A DNA stretch of 64,000 nucleotides from Gemmatimonadaceae bacterium (lineage in GTDB: Bacteria > Gemmatimonadota > Gemmatimonadetes > Gemmatimonadales > Gemmatimonadaceae). Location of the stretch: assembly GCA_036273715.1 (NCBI GenBank), contig DASUHB010000074.1, positions 1-64,000 on the forward strand, in the 5' to 3' direction. The notes under the pieces are model-generated. The model ran no database searches. It was not told the origin of the DNA and saw only the letters and a program-made list of their open reading frames with translations. Shown in pieces: positions 8,523 through 17,173 of this stretch. Numbering within the stretch: the first letter of the stretch is position 1; every line of letters starts with the position of its first letter. A program made the translations under genes and the position numbers.

Positions 8523-9228
8523 GTGACACCGATGGTGCGACCCGTTCGGAGCTTGCCGATGAGTACGATGGCCTTGAACCTGTGGATGCTCGATACGGGA
8601 TTGTCGCGCCGGCGTCCCGTTGCAGCGATGCGCGCGGTCGAGCGGATGCCCGAGACGCAGCGCGAGGGCTGGCTCAACCGCCATGGTATCGAGTCGGCGG
8701 ATGTCGATTCGACCGGGCGGGGAATCATCGAGGTGCGCAAGTTCGTCGGCACACCGGCGGCGCGCATGACTGCAATTGCGGCGATGGCGCGCGTCGCTCG
8801 TGGGGAGCGCTTGATCCTGGATCTCAGGCGCCACCGTGGCGGCGATGAATCGATGGCCGCGTTGCTCACGAGCCTGCTGTTCGACACCGAGCCGCTCTAC
8901 ATCGACGAGCTCCATCACTCGGGAACGCCGCTCCCCGCGACGCGGCCCGAGGTGCGGTGCACGCGGCAAGTGGTGGAAGTGTGGATCAGCGGGGCGACGA
9001 GCGCCCTCGGACTGGCGTTCGCCATGAATCTCGGCCGTCTTGGACGCGCGGTGGTGCGCCGACTGAACGACGTGCACGGCTGACGCTCCTGTCCCGCGCG
9101 ATTGCCCGCGCGGAGCGCACGGCGACATCATTCGGGTCGACATCGACTCGAGGTTCGTTGGGCATGCACGCCGCAGATGCGCCGGGGATGGCGCGACGGA
9201 TCAGCACGACCGCGCCGGAGCTCGCGCG
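8523..9228 (+). pseudogene. Frameshifted S41 (C-terminal processing) peptidase relic
   Basis: The first frame (8523-9083, 186 residues) carries S41-like blocks: LILDLRRHRGGDESMAALL (the D-x-R-x-x-x-G core) and VVEVWISGATSALGLAFAMN, where the catalytic-serine block T-F-S-A-x-E would lie. It then stops. In the next frame, from about 9112, GAHGDIIRVDIDSRFVGHAR continues the family pattern G-G-A-H-x-x-x-x-x-R-x-D. The match therefore spans a frameshift, and the usual lysine region is also degraded. I read it as a decaying gene that no longer makes a functional protease. The true start is uncertain (GTG 8523 or ATG 8559). Confidence 0.6.
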
Positions 9229-9903
9229 GTGACGACGCTCGAGGAGTGGCCGCACCGCTGGGTGCCCGGCGCCTCCGGCGCCGCATCGCCCACCTTGCTG
9301 CTCCTGCACGGCACGGGCGGCGACGAGTCCGACCTGATTCCGTTAGGCGAAGAGTTGGCGCCTGGCGCATCGCTGCTCAGCCCGCGCGGACCGGTGAGCG
9401 AGCTCGGCATGCCGCGCTTTTTCCGCCGACACGCGGAGGGCGTCTTCGACGAGGCCGACATCCGTGCGCGCGTGCCGGCGCTTGCAGCCTTCATCGGCGC
9501 CGCGGCGACGACGTACGAATTCGCGCCTGGTTCGGTGTTCGCGTTAGGCTTCTCGAACGGCGCCAACATGGCCGCCAGTCTGCTCCTGCTCGTCCCCGGG
9601 CTGTTGCGCGGCGCGGTGCTCCTGCGCGCGGTCATGCCGCTCGAGCCGGCGACCCAGCCGAACCTCGCCGGCACGTCGGTCCTCATCTCGGCCGGGAAGG
9701 TGGATCCGTTCTCACCCGTGGAGCGTACACAGCGGCTGGCCGACGTGCTGCGCGCGGCCGGAGCCGACGTGTCGCTCCGTTGGCAACGGACCGGGCATCA
9801 GCTCGTTCCTGGCGATCTCGAGGACACGCGTGCGTGGCTGAGCCAGCACTTGCCGCACATCGGCGCCCAGGATTCGGCGCCGGGACCTCGCTCGCGTGGC
9901 TGA
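9229..9903 (+). CDS. Alpha/beta hydrolase (phospholipase/carboxylesterase type)
   Basis: A 224-residue serine hydrolase close to the YpfH/carboxylesterase family. TLLLLHGTGGDESDL is the oxyanion-hole strand, ALGFSNGANMAASLL holds the nucleophile serine (G-x-S-x-G), ISAGKVDPFSPVE provides the acid aspartate and RTGHQLVPGD the histidine. It is cytoplasmic, with no signal peptide. The start is a GTG at 9229, immediately after the protease relic and in the same frame as its tail. It is probably an esterase for small esters or lysophospholipids; the substrate is unknown. Confidence 0.88.
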   Translation: MTTLEEWPHRWVPGASGAASPTLLLLHGTGGDESDLIPLGEELAPGASLLSPRGPVSELGMPRFFRRHAEGVFDEADIRARVPALAAFIGAAATTYEFAPGSVFALGFSNGANMAASLLLLVPGLLRGAVLLRAVMPLEPATQPNLAGTSVLISAGKVDPFSPVERTQRLADVLRAAGADVSLRWQRTGHQLVPGDLEDTRAWLSQHLPHIGAQDSAPGPRSRG

Positions 9904-9910
9904 GAGTCGC

Positions 9911-10129
9911 TCAGAGCTCGCCGCTGTCCATCAGCCGGCGCGCGAGCGCATCCAGTGTTTGCGGCGTGTCGTAGGCGCCGCTGCGCAGTCGCCGCTTGAT
10001 CTCATCGACCTGACGGGTCGAGATCGAACGTGCGCCCGACCAGGGGGACCGGCTGCGGGCGAGAGCGCCATTGCGATCGCGATTTTCGCGCGGGTCGCCG
10101 GCGTCGTTCCAACGCGGTGTGGTCATCAT
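9911..10129 (-). CDS. Small FlgM-like anti-sigma factor candidate
   Basis: A 72-residue protein. The N-terminal half is polar and disordered-looking. The C-terminal part STRQVDEIKRRLRSGAYDT plus DALARRLMDSGEL resembles the sigma-28-binding helices of FlgM. FlgM holds FliA inactive until the flagellar hook is complete and is itself exported. The call is supported by context: a sigma-54 activator is divergent to it and a FliA-like sigma gene lies about 1.9 kb away. The match is short and could be fortuitous; a related DUF of unknown role is the alternative. Confidence 0.5.
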   Translation of the reverse strand: MMTTPRWNDAGDPRENRDRNGALARSRSPWSGARSISTRQVDEIKRRLRSGAYDTPQTLDALARRLMDSGEL

Positions 10130-10273
10130 GCCATGATGATCGGTCAGTCCGCGCGGAACTTTAGCGGCCTCTAGCGCTGAACTACCCGGCGCATGGCGAG
10201 GGCGCCGATTCCGCCCGGCAGTCGTGTCTCGGAAATTGTTGCCGCTCGCCGAGTCGGTGCGTCATCCAGACGC

Positions 10274-11701
10274 ATGGCTACCATCCTATGCGTCGATGAC
10301 GATGAATCGATCTCGCTGCTGCTCGCCGAGACGCTCAAGCAGGCTGGGCACGAACCGCTGAACGCGGCCAACGTGCCGGAAGCGCTGGCGCTTCTCGCGC
10401 GCGGCGGCATCGATCTCATCATCTCGGATTATCGTATGCCCGGCAACACCGGGCTCGATCTGCTCGCGCATCTCGAGCGCGAGGGCATCGACACGCCCGT
10501 GATCATGATGACCGGCTACGCGAGCATCGAGCACGCGGTTGCATCGATCAAAGCGGGCGCGGTGGACTACATCACCAAGCCGGTGCGTGCGGCGCAGCTC
10601 GAGCTTGCAGTCGATCAGGCGCTCGAGCTGGTGCGGTTGCGCCGCGAGAACGCGGCGCTCAAGCGCGAGATCATGGAAGCGCGCAGCGAGCGGCAGATCA
10701 TCGGCGAGAGTCAGGCTATTCGTCGCGCGCTCCAGTCGGCCGCATCAGCGGCGCCGACTCGTGCGACGGTGTTGTTGCAAGGCGAGTCGGGCACGGGCAA
10801 GGAATTATTCGCGCGCGCGATACACGAGTTGAGCGACCGGCGCGAGAAGCCATTCATCAAGCTGAACTGCGCTGCGCTGCCCGAGGGCTTGGTCGAGAGC
10901 GCATTGTTCGGTCACGAGCGTGGCGCGTTCACGGGTGCGCTCAAGCGAGTCGAAGGCGCGTTCGAGCGAGCGCACGGCGGCACGCTGCTGCTCGATGAAA
11001 TTTCCGAAATGCGTCTCGATCTGCAGGCGAAGCTGCTGCGCGTGTTGCAGGAGCAGGAATTCGAGCGGGTGGGCGGCACCTCGCCGATTCGCGTCGACGT
11101 GCGCGTGGTCGCGACGACGAACCGTGATCTCGCCGCGGAAGCGGCGGCGGGCCGGTTCCGTCAGGATCTGTTTTTCCGTCTCAGCGTGATTCCGGTGCGC
11201 ATTCCGCCGCTTCGCGAGCGTCTGGACGACATCCCGGTGCTGGCGCATCGCTTCGCGCTGCGCGCGGCGGCCGATGCGGGCAAGGATGTCGCCGGAATTT
11301 CGGCCGAGGCGTTGGCGCTGCTGCAGCAGCACGAGTGGCCGGGGAATGTGCGCGAGTTGCAGCACGTGATCGAGCGCGCGGTGATTCTGAGCTCGGATCC
11401 CATACTTCAGGCGCGTTCGTTAGACCAGGACACGTTCAAGAACGGACGGGCGGCTGCGCCCGTGCAGTTGGTGTCGACCAACGGCGCGACCAACGGCTCG
11501 GCCTCCGGCGCGCTCGGCGATGGCGTGGTGTTTACGTCACTGAGCCTGGACGCTGCCGAAGAGGTGTTGATCGCCAAGGCGCTCGAGGTTACGGGTCAGA
11601 ACCGGACGCGGGCGGCCGCGCTGCTCGGGATCAGCGTGCGTACGCTGCGCTACAAATTGAACGGGCCGCCGGCGGCGTCGTCGGAAGCTGCCGACGACTG
11701 A
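10274..11701 (+). CDS. NtrC-family sigma-54 response regulator
   Basis: A 475-residue activator with a receiver domain (residues 1-120; acidic pair in CVDDD, phosphoacceptor near D52 in ISDYRMPG, lysine in ITKPV), an AAA+ domain (Walker A GESGTGKE, sigma-54 contact loop GAFTGA, Walker B LLLDEISE, arginine region PLRERLDDIP) and a C-terminal helix-turn-helix (TRAAALLGISVRTLRYKL). It would activate sigma-54 promoters on phosphorylation. The start at 10274 places the methionine right before the receiver; a longer frame begins at 10193. A matching sigma-54 promoter lies 207 bp downstream of its stop, so it may activate the FliA-like gene. No full kinase gene is adjacent. Confidence 0.93.
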   Translation: MATILCVDDDESISLLLAETLKQAGHEPLNAANVPEALALLARGGIDLIISDYRMPGNTGLDLLAHLEREGIDTPVIMMTGYASIEHAVASIKAGAVDYITKPVRAAQLELAVDQALELVRLRRENAALKREIMEARSERQIIGESQAIRRALQSAASAAPTRATVLLQGESGTGKELFARAIHELSDRREKPFIKLNCAALPEGLVESALFGHERGAFTGALKRVEGAFERAHGGTLLLDEISEMRLDLQAKLLRVLQEQEFERVGGTSPIRVDVRVVATTNRDLAAEAAAGRFRQDLFFRLSVIPVRIPPLRERLDDIPVLAHRFALRAAADAGKDVAGISAEALALLQQHEWPGNVRELQHVIERAVILSSDPILQARSLDQDTFKNGRAAAPVQLVSTNGATNGSASGALGDGVVFTSLSLDAAEEVLIAKALEVTGQNRTRAAALLGISVRTLRYKLNGPPAASSEAADD

Positions 11702-11907
11702 GCCGGTGCCGGGCGCGGCAACGGTTGCCCGGTCCGGTCCGGCAATACCTGCCGCGGGGCACTCTTGCCCTGCCGTCCGGCCGCCCTCGGGCGCCGGGTC
11801 GACGCGATGCCGGCGCCCGTTCAGGGACCGCCTAACAGACACCCGCACAAGCCGTTAGGCATGCGGCGCCGCCGCCGGCGGACGCATGAAATCCGTCCAA
11901 TCGAGTG

Positions 11908-11923
11908 TGGAACACCGGTTGCT
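11908..11923 (+). promoter_or_regulatory. Sigma-54 promoter upstream of the FliA-like gene
   Basis: TGGAACACCGGTTGCT matches the consensus TGGCACG-N4-TTGCW at 10 of its 12 specified positions, with GG and GC correctly spaced. It lies about 60 bp before the sigma gene start at 11986 and just after the sigma-54 activator gene. This fits the flagellar hierarchy in which a sigma-54 activator switches on fliA. Otherwise the 11702-11985 gap holds two copies of the GTTAGGC motif and no gene. Confidence 0.7.
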
Positions 11924-11932
11924 TTTGAGGGG

Positions 11933-11946
11933 GTCGTCCGGACGAC
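11933..11946. promoter_or_regulatory. Perfect 14-bp palindrome near the predicted transcription start
   Basis: GTCGTCCGGACGAC reads the same on both strands and begins at the expected start site of the sigma-54 promoter (about 12 bp after its GC element). It could be an operator for a dimeric regulator. This is inferred from sequence symmetry only. Confidence 0.45.
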
Positions 11947-11985
11947 GCACCAGTGGTCCGGCCGGGACTCCTTCGGTGAGGCACG

Positions 11986-12747
11986 ATGTCGGACGCGGAT
12001 CTGTGGCAGCGGTTGGCGGCGGGTGACGCGCAGGGTCGCGAGCAGTTGATGGCGGCCCATCTCAGTCTCGTATACCACGTGGCGCGCGGCGTTCATCGCC
12101 GGTTGGGCGGCGCCGTGGAGCTGGACGAGCTGGTGAGCGCCGGCACGCTTGGCCTGGCCGAAGCGATCGACCGGTTCGACCCGAATCGGGGGTTGGCGTT
12201 CAGCACGTACGCGGTGCCGCGCATCCACGGCGCGATCGTGGACGAGCTGCGCCGGCTGGATCACGTGCCGTCATCGATCCGCCGCCGCGCTCGGGCGTTA
12301 GGCGCGACGCAGGCGGGGCTGGCGCACGACCTCGGCCGGACGCCGATGGCGCGGGAGACGGCGGTGCGGATGGGCGTCGACGTCGAGACGGTGAGCCGGT
12401 GGCAGGCGGATGCGGCGAGCACGGCGATGCTGCGCCTCGACGATCCGATGCCCGGCACCGGCGAGCAAGGAGAAGTGCGGACGCTGGGCGAGTCGCTCGC
12501 GGCGAGCGACGGCATTGAAGTGGAAGCGCGCCTGACGCGCGAGCAGGAGCTCGCCCACCTGCGGGCCGCGTTGCTCGAGCTGCCGGACGTCGAGCGGCGC
12601 GTGTTGACGCTGTATTTTCTCGAGGAGCTCAAGCTGCAGGACATCGCGCGGGTGCTCGAGGTGACGGAGTCGCGCGTCTCGCAGATCAAGCAGAAGGCGA
12701 TGGGCCGGCTGCGCGCGGCGCTGGCGCCGATGCGCTCGGTCGCCTAA
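11986..12747 (+). CDS. fliA: FliA-like sigma-28 family RNA polymerase sigma factor
   Basis: A 253-residue sigma factor with regions 2 (ELVSAGTLGLAEAIDRFDPNRG, FSTYAVPRIHGAIVDELRRLD), 3 (DHVPSSIRRRARALG) and 4 (LPDVERRVLTLYFLEELKLQDIARVLEVTESRVSQIKQKAMGRLR). The F-D-P-x-x-G and I-x-G-A-I/M-x-D-E-L-R-x-x-D patterns are those of FliA/WhiG-type factors rather than ECF factors. It is likely transcribed from the sigma-54 promoter described here. In flagellated bacteria this gene drives late flagellar and chemotaxis genes. No flagellar structural gene is in this window, so a non-flagellar role is still possible. A FlgM-like anti-sigma candidate is nearby. Confidence 0.85.
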   Translation: MSDADLWQRLAAGDAQGREQLMAAHLSLVYHVARGVHRRLGGAVELDELVSAGTLGLAEAIDRFDPNRGLAFSTYAVPRIHGAIVDELRRLDHVPSSIRRRARALGATQAGLAHDLGRTPMARETAVRMGVDVETVSRWQADAASTAMLRLDDPMPGTGEQGEVRTLGESLAASDGIEVEARLTREQELAHLRAALLELPDVERRVLTLYFLEELKLQDIARVLEVTESRVSQIKQKAMGRLRAALAPMRSVA

Positions 12748-12750
12748 CGC

Positions 12751-13371
12751 CTAACTCGCGCCGCGCTCGCGGCGTCGCGCCGCGGCCAGCGTCGGCATGA
12801 GGAGCTCGTAGCACGCGCCCCGCGCGGTTTCGGCGATGCCGATCGCCGGCGCGCCGGCTGCGGCCTCGTTCGATTGCGCGCCCGTCGGGCCGGTGTCGCC
12901 GGCCGTCGCACGGATGACCACCCATCGCGCATCGCCCAGCACATCCACCTGGACGCGGGTCGCGCGGACGCGTCGCGCGACGCGCATGGCGGCGATCACG
13001 AGCGCGGGCACGATGCGTCCGACATGTCCGGTGTCGACGAACGCCGGCTGCACGCCGCCGGCGACGCGAATGTCGCTGGGCGTACCCGCGACGTCGGGAT
13101 GACGCGCCGCGAGCTCGACGAGCGGGGACAGCACGTCGGCGACGTTGAGCGGTTCCGGAGGTCCCGGCGGCGGCGGCGACAGCAGGCGGAACTGCTGGAG
13201 CAGCGCATCCAGACGACCGGCTTCCGAGGCGAGCACGCTGCGCGTCGTTACGGCCGCGCCGGCGTCGCCGGCCAGGTCGGAGAGCGTCGCGATGGCCATG
13301 ACGCGATTGCTCAGCGCGTGGGTGAGACCGCGCAGCAATGCGTCGCGCACGGCGCCCCACGCGCTGTCCAA
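12751..13371 (-). CDS. Histidine-kinase-like/phosphotransferase-like protein
   Basis: A 206-residue protein. The N-terminal region LRGLTHALSNRVMAIATLS looks like a dimerisation helix with a phosphoacceptor histidine, followed by a long helix ending in a proline-rich linker (SPPPPGPPE). The C-terminal part could be a degenerate GHKL fold, but no convincing G-boxes are seen. This layout resembles ChpT-type phosphotransferases or an orphan kinase lacking its ATPase site. It starts at a TTG (13371) in a region with no better start, and it is convergent with the sigma-28 gene, separated by 3 bp. It might serve the orphan NtrC-type regulator nearby, but that is speculation. Confidence 0.5.
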   Translation of the reverse strand: MDSAWGAVRDALLRGLTHALSNRVMAIATLSDLAGDAGAAVTTRSVLASEAGRLDALLQQFRLLSPPPPGPPEPLNVADVLSPLVELAARHPDVAGTPSDIRVAGGVQPAFVDTGHVGRIVPALVIAAMRVARRVRATRVQVDVLGDARWVVIRATAGDTGPTGAQSNEAAAGAPAIGIAETARGACYELLMPTLAAARRRERGAS

Positions 13372-13494
13372 CGGGAGCGTTTCGCCGGGCTGGCCCGTGG
13401 GAATGTTCGTGGGAGATCCCTGTGCGGAGGGAAAGAGAACGGCGCGGGCGACACGAAGATAGCACGGGCGCGGCCGGGCGCGAGTGTCGATGCC

Positions 13495-14823
13495 TTACGC
13501 AGCGGCGCGGCGGCGGCGGCGCATGGCCGCGTACACCAGGGGCCCGAGCAGCGCGGCGGCGATGGCGCCGGCAACGGCCGGGCGGCCGTACTCGCCGTCG
13601 CGCATCTCGAGCGCGAGCACGCCCAACAGAATCACGAGCGGGAGCGCGGCCAGGAGCGTCACCGTGGCGCGGCCAGCCGGAATGCGGAAAGCGCCGCGCA
13701 GCTCGGGCTCGGTGCGGCGAAGCTGGATGAGCGCGCCGAACTCGAGGAAGAGCGCCATGGCATAGAGCAGCACGTCGGCGACGACGAGCCCCTGGATGGA
13801 GAGCAGGACGAACACCGAGTAACAGAGCGCGGAGACGACGACGGCATTGCGGGGCGTGCCCCGGTCGTCCGTGCGCCCGAGCCACGCGGGCAGATAGCCG
13901 TCGAGGGCCATGGCGAGCGGGATGCGCGAGTACGAGAGGAGCAGCGCGTTGAAGAGCGCCAGCGCGCTCACCATGCCGGCGGCGCCGATCCACACGGCGA
14001 GGGCCGAACCGCCTAACGATCCGGTCGCGGCGCGGGCGATCGCGGGCCACGCGCCGTCGCTCCAACGGGTCCAGTCGGTGGCGGCGAGCGCCGCCGCGAG
14101 CGCCGTGAGGTAGCCGAGCGTGACTAACGGGAGGGCGACGGCGAGGGCGCGCGGGTAGCTGCGCGAGGCGTCGACTACTTCGCCCTGCACCGTCGAGGCG
14201 TTGTCCCAGCCGATGTAGTTCCAGAGCGCAATCGAGAGCCCGATGCCCAACGCACCCGCCGGCGTCCGGCCGGGCTTGAGCAGCGGGTGCCACGGGACGT
14301 GCGTGATGTGCGGCAGCGCGGCGAGCGACATCGCCAGGAACGCGAGAATGATGAAGGCGCCGGACACGACCGATACGCGCCCAACCGGCAGCGCGCCGCG
14401 AAGATTGATCGCGGCCGCCGTCCAGATGACCACCAGTGCCACGAGCCATCGCGCATCCGGGCCGAGGGATGGGAGGAAGAAGCCCAGGTACTGCGTGAAC
14501 AGAACCGGATAGATCGCCATGTCGACCAACGAGTACATCCAGGTCCACCAGCCGTTCTGAACGGCCCAGAAAGGACCGAACGCCCGCCGCACCCATCGGT
14601 AGTAGCCGCCTTCCTCCGGGAGCATGCTGGCGAGCTCGCCGATGATCAGCGCCTCGGGCACGGACCACAGGATCGGTACGAGCAGCATGATGAGCAGCGC
14701 CAGCCCCGGTCCGACTTCGGCGACGAGGCCCTCAGTGGTGAACGGCCCGCCCGAGGTGGTGAAATAGAGAACGAAGACGAGCGAGAGGACGGTGAGTGAG
14801 CGTTTGAGCACCGGCGCGTTCAC
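13495..14823 (-). CDS. APC-superfamily amino acid permease
   Basis: A 442-residue transporter with about twelve hydrophobic helices. The first helix carries TTSGGPFTTEGLV, an APC substrate-binding motif (G-S/G-G-P), and EALIIGELASMLPEEGGYYRWV is the diagnostic second-helix block of polyamine/amino-acid permeases. IGWDNASTVQGEVVDASRSYPRAL matches the family middle motif. The start chosen is a GTG at 14823, just before the first helix; the open frame continues to 14967 but that extension has no membrane character. Substrate is not predictable beyond an amino acid or amine. Confidence 0.87.
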   Translation of the reverse strand: MNAPVLKRSLTVLSLVFVLYFTTSGGPFTTEGLVAEVGPGLALLIMLLVPILWSVPEALIIGELASMLPEEGGYYRWVRRAFGPFWAVQNGWWTWMYSLVDMAIYPVLFTQYLGFFLPSLGPDARWLVALVVIWTAAAINLRGALPVGRVSVVSGAFIILAFLAMSLAALPHITHVPWHPLLKPGRTPAGALGIGLSIALWNYIGWDNASTVQGEVVDASRSYPRALAVALPLVTLGYLTALAAALAATDWTRWSDGAWPAIARAATGSLGGSALAVWIGAAGMVSALALFNALLLSYSRIPLAMALDGYLPAWLGRTDDRGTPRNAVVVSALCYSVFVLLSIQGLVVADVLLYAMALFLEFGALIQLRRTEPELRGAFRIPAGRATVTLLAALPLVILLGVLALEMRDGEYGRPAVAGAIAAALLGPLVYAAMRRRRRAAA

Positions 14824-15036
14824 CCTGTGAGGTGGAAGCAACAGGCAATGGCTTGTCGCGGTGACTGGACCGCGCGTATCATCGAGGAGCGGCGTGGCAT
14901 GATAGCTGCCGAAATCATGGCGCGCGATGGACTTGGCCCGTGCGGGGACCATGACGCGCCCCCTCATCGGAACGGGTCACGTTCCACGCGGCACCGTTTG
15001 CCGCCCGCCTTATCGTTGGATCGCCTGCTCCCGGAT

Positions 15037-15939
15037 ATGACCGACCTCGTGCTGACCAGAGACCTTCCCGCGCCGCGGCGGCATTCGCTGTGGAGCGATC
15101 TTCGCCAGATCGCCGTGGACGAGCTGTGGAAGTATCGCGAGCTGCTCTACGAGCTCACGCTGCGCGATGTGCGTATCCGCTACAAGCAGGCGGTGATGGG
15201 CTTCGCCTGGGCGATCCTGATGCCGGCGTTGATCGTGGCGGCGGGGACGCTGGTGCGCTTTGCGATGGCGTACATGGGGGGCGGCCACGTGGCGCGCGAC
15301 GTCATCGCGGGGATGGCGGTGAAAGCCTTGCCGTGGGCGTTCTTCGTCGGCGCGATCGGATTTGCCACCACCAGCCTAACCGGAAATCTTCCGTTGGTCT
15401 CGAAGATCTACTTCCCGCGGGAGGTCCTGCCGCTGTCGGCCACGTTCGCGCAGTCGTTCGATTCGACGATCGGCGCGGTCACGGTGGGGATCGCGCTTCC
15501 GCTGTTGGGCATTCACTACGGGCTCGCCGTGTTATGGGTGCCGCTGCTGGCGGCGTTGATCTTCTGCGTGACGGCGGGAGCGGCGTTGTTCCTCGGTTGC
15601 GCCAATTTGTTCTTTCGGGATGTGAAGTACATTGTGCAGGTCATGCTCACGTTCGGGATCTTCTTCACGCCAGTGTTCTTCGAGCCGCGCATGTTCGGCC
15701 CGTTAGGCGCGCGGCTGATGATGTTGAATCCCCTGGCGCCGCTGCTCGAGGGGCTGCGCCTCAGCGTGGTGGAGGGGCACAACCTGCTCCAGCCACTCGT
15801 CATCGCGGGCAAGACGGGCGCGGTGGTCGCCTGGAGCCCGTGGTATCTCGCCTACGGCGCGGCCTGGGCCGTGCTCGGCCTCCTCGTGAGCGTGGTCGTG
15901 TTCCACCGGACCGAGGGCAAGTTCGCCGAATATGTCTGA
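15037..15939 (+). CDS. ABC-2 type polysaccharide export permease (Wzm-like)
   Basis: A 300-residue inner-membrane permease with about six helices. The soluble N-terminal segment is followed by ELTLRDVRIRYKQAVMGFAW, the typical amphipathic block of O-antigen/teichoic acid exporters, and by FFTPVFFE and YGAAWAVLGLLVSVVVF. Together with the downstream ATPase it would flip or export a lipid-linked polysaccharide. The ATG at 15037 gives the usual N-terminal length; the open frame starts at 14827 but the extra part is low-complexity. It overlaps the ATPase gene by 8 bp. Confidence 0.88.
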   Translation: MTDLVLTRDLPAPRRHSLWSDLRQIAVDELWKYRELLYELTLRDVRIRYKQAVMGFAWAILMPALIVAAGTLVRFAMAYMGGGHVARDVIAGMAVKALPWAFFVGAIGFATTSLTGNLPLVSKIYFPREVLPLSATFAQSFDSTIGAVTVGIALPLLGIHYGLAVLWVPLLAALIFCVTAGAALFLGCANLFFRDVKYIVQVMLTFGIFFTPVFFEPRMFGPLGARLMMLNPLAPLLEGLRLSVVEGHNLLQPLVIAGKTGAVVAWSPWYLAYGAAWAVLGLLVSVVVFHRTEGKFAEYV

Positions 15940-17161
15940 CATGACCGGCGCGCCGCGCATCCAGTTCGAGCAAGTATGGAAAAAATTCGCGCGCGGCGAG
16001 CTGCACGACAGCCTGCGCGATCTCGTGCCGGCCGCGGTGCGCCGGCTCGCCGGCCGCGGACCGGCGCGGGATGAGCTGTCGGGCGAAGAGTTCTGGGCGG
16101 TGCGCGACGTCTCGTTCGAGGTGCGCCCCGGCGAAGCGCTCGGCATTCTCGGGCCTAACGGGGCGGGCAAGTCGACCATCCTCAAGCTGCTCACGCGCAT
16201 CCTGGTGCCGACGCGCGGACGCTGCGCGATCACCGGGCGCGCGGGCGCGCTGATCGAGGTTGCGGCCGGTTTCCACCCCGACCTCACGGGCCGCGAGAAC
16301 GTGTTCCTGCAGGGCGCCATCCTCGGGATGAAGCGCAGCGAGATCAAGACCCGATTCGACGAGATCGTCTCGTTCGCCGAGATCGATGCGTTCATCGACA
16401 CGCCGGTCAAGCGCTACTCGAACGGCATGAACGCGCGGCTCGGCTTCGCGATCGCGGCGCACATCAGCCCCGACGTTCTCGTGATCGACGAGGTGCTCTC
16501 GGTCGGCGATATGCGGTTTCAGCAGAAAGCGTTCGACCGCATTCAGGAGCTGTGCACGAGCGGGATTCCGGTGGTGCTCGTGTCGCACCAGCTGGAGCGC
16601 ATCGCGTCGCTGTGTACGCACGCGCTCCTGCTCGAGCGCGGACGCATCGCGAAGCGCGGGACGCCCACCGAGTGCATCGAGGCGTATCTCGAGAGCGCGC
16701 GCAACAGCGAGTCGGCGGCGAGCCATACGTCGGCGCTCACGTTCGATGCGCTGTCGCTCGAATCCGAGCTGCCGGTGCGGTCGGGCGAGCGGGCGCAGTT
16801 TCGACTGAGCGGAGACGTGCGGCCGGCCAGCGACGCTGCGTCGCGGGATTTCTCGTTGCGCGTGCGGGCGCTCTCGACGGGGCGGCTCGTGTTCAGCGCG
16901 TCGGCCGCCGACTGCGGCGCATCGCTGCCGGCGCGCGGTCCGTTCGAGATGGACGTGGAGCTGCAATTCAACGTGGCGCCGGGCGTGTACAGTCTCGAGC
17001 TGGCCGTGTGGGACGCCGAGACGCGGCGCGACGTCGTGGCAGGTCCCGGCGTGACGGTGCAGGTCGAGGCCGGCGCGCTGACATTTTCGGGGACGTCGCA
17101 CCTGCTGCCGCGGGCGCGGGTGGTGGCGGCGCCCTCGACCGCCGCCGGCGGTTCTCGCTGA
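15932..17161 (+). CDS. Polysaccharide export ABC ATPase (Wzt-like) with C-terminal carbohydrate-binding domain
   Basis: A 409-residue ATPase. The N-terminal part (residues about 1-245) has the Wzt/TagH-type lead-in FARGELHDSLRDLVP, Walker A GPNGAGKST, signature YSNGMNARLGFA, Walker B VLVIDEVLSVGD and the switch histidine VVLVSHQ. The C-terminal part (about 260-400) is beta-rich and resembles the Wzt C-terminal domain that recognises the finished O-antigen chain. It forms an export pair with the overlapping permease gene. The two following genes, a pyruvyl transferase and a glycosyltransferase, suggest the exported polymer is modified by pyruvylation. Confidence 0.9.
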   Translation: MSDMTGAPRIQFEQVWKKFARGELHDSLRDLVPAAVRRLAGRGPARDELSGEEFWAVRDVSFEVRPGEALGILGPNGAGKSTILKLLTRILVPTRGRCAITGRAGALIEVAAGFHPDLTGRENVFLQGAILGMKRSEIKTRFDEIVSFAEIDAFIDTPVKRYSNGMNARLGFAIAAHISPDVLVIDEVLSVGDMRFQQKAFDRIQELCTSGIPVVLVSHQLERIASLCTHALLLERGRIAKRGTPTECIEAYLESARNSESAASHTSALTFDALSLESELPVRSGERAQFRLSGDVRPASDAASRDFSLRVRALSTGRLVFSASAADCGASLPARGPFEMDVELQFNVAPGVYSLELAVWDAETRRDVVAGPGVTVQVEAGALTFSGTSHLLPRARVVAAPSTAAGGSR

Positions 17162-17173
17162 CGCATCGGGGTC

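Noticed and set aside
12686-14668. A 660-residue minus-strand open frame across 12686-14668
   Set aside because: It is arginine-rich low-complexity sequence in the alternative frame of two well-supported genes (the phosphotransferase-like protein and the permease).
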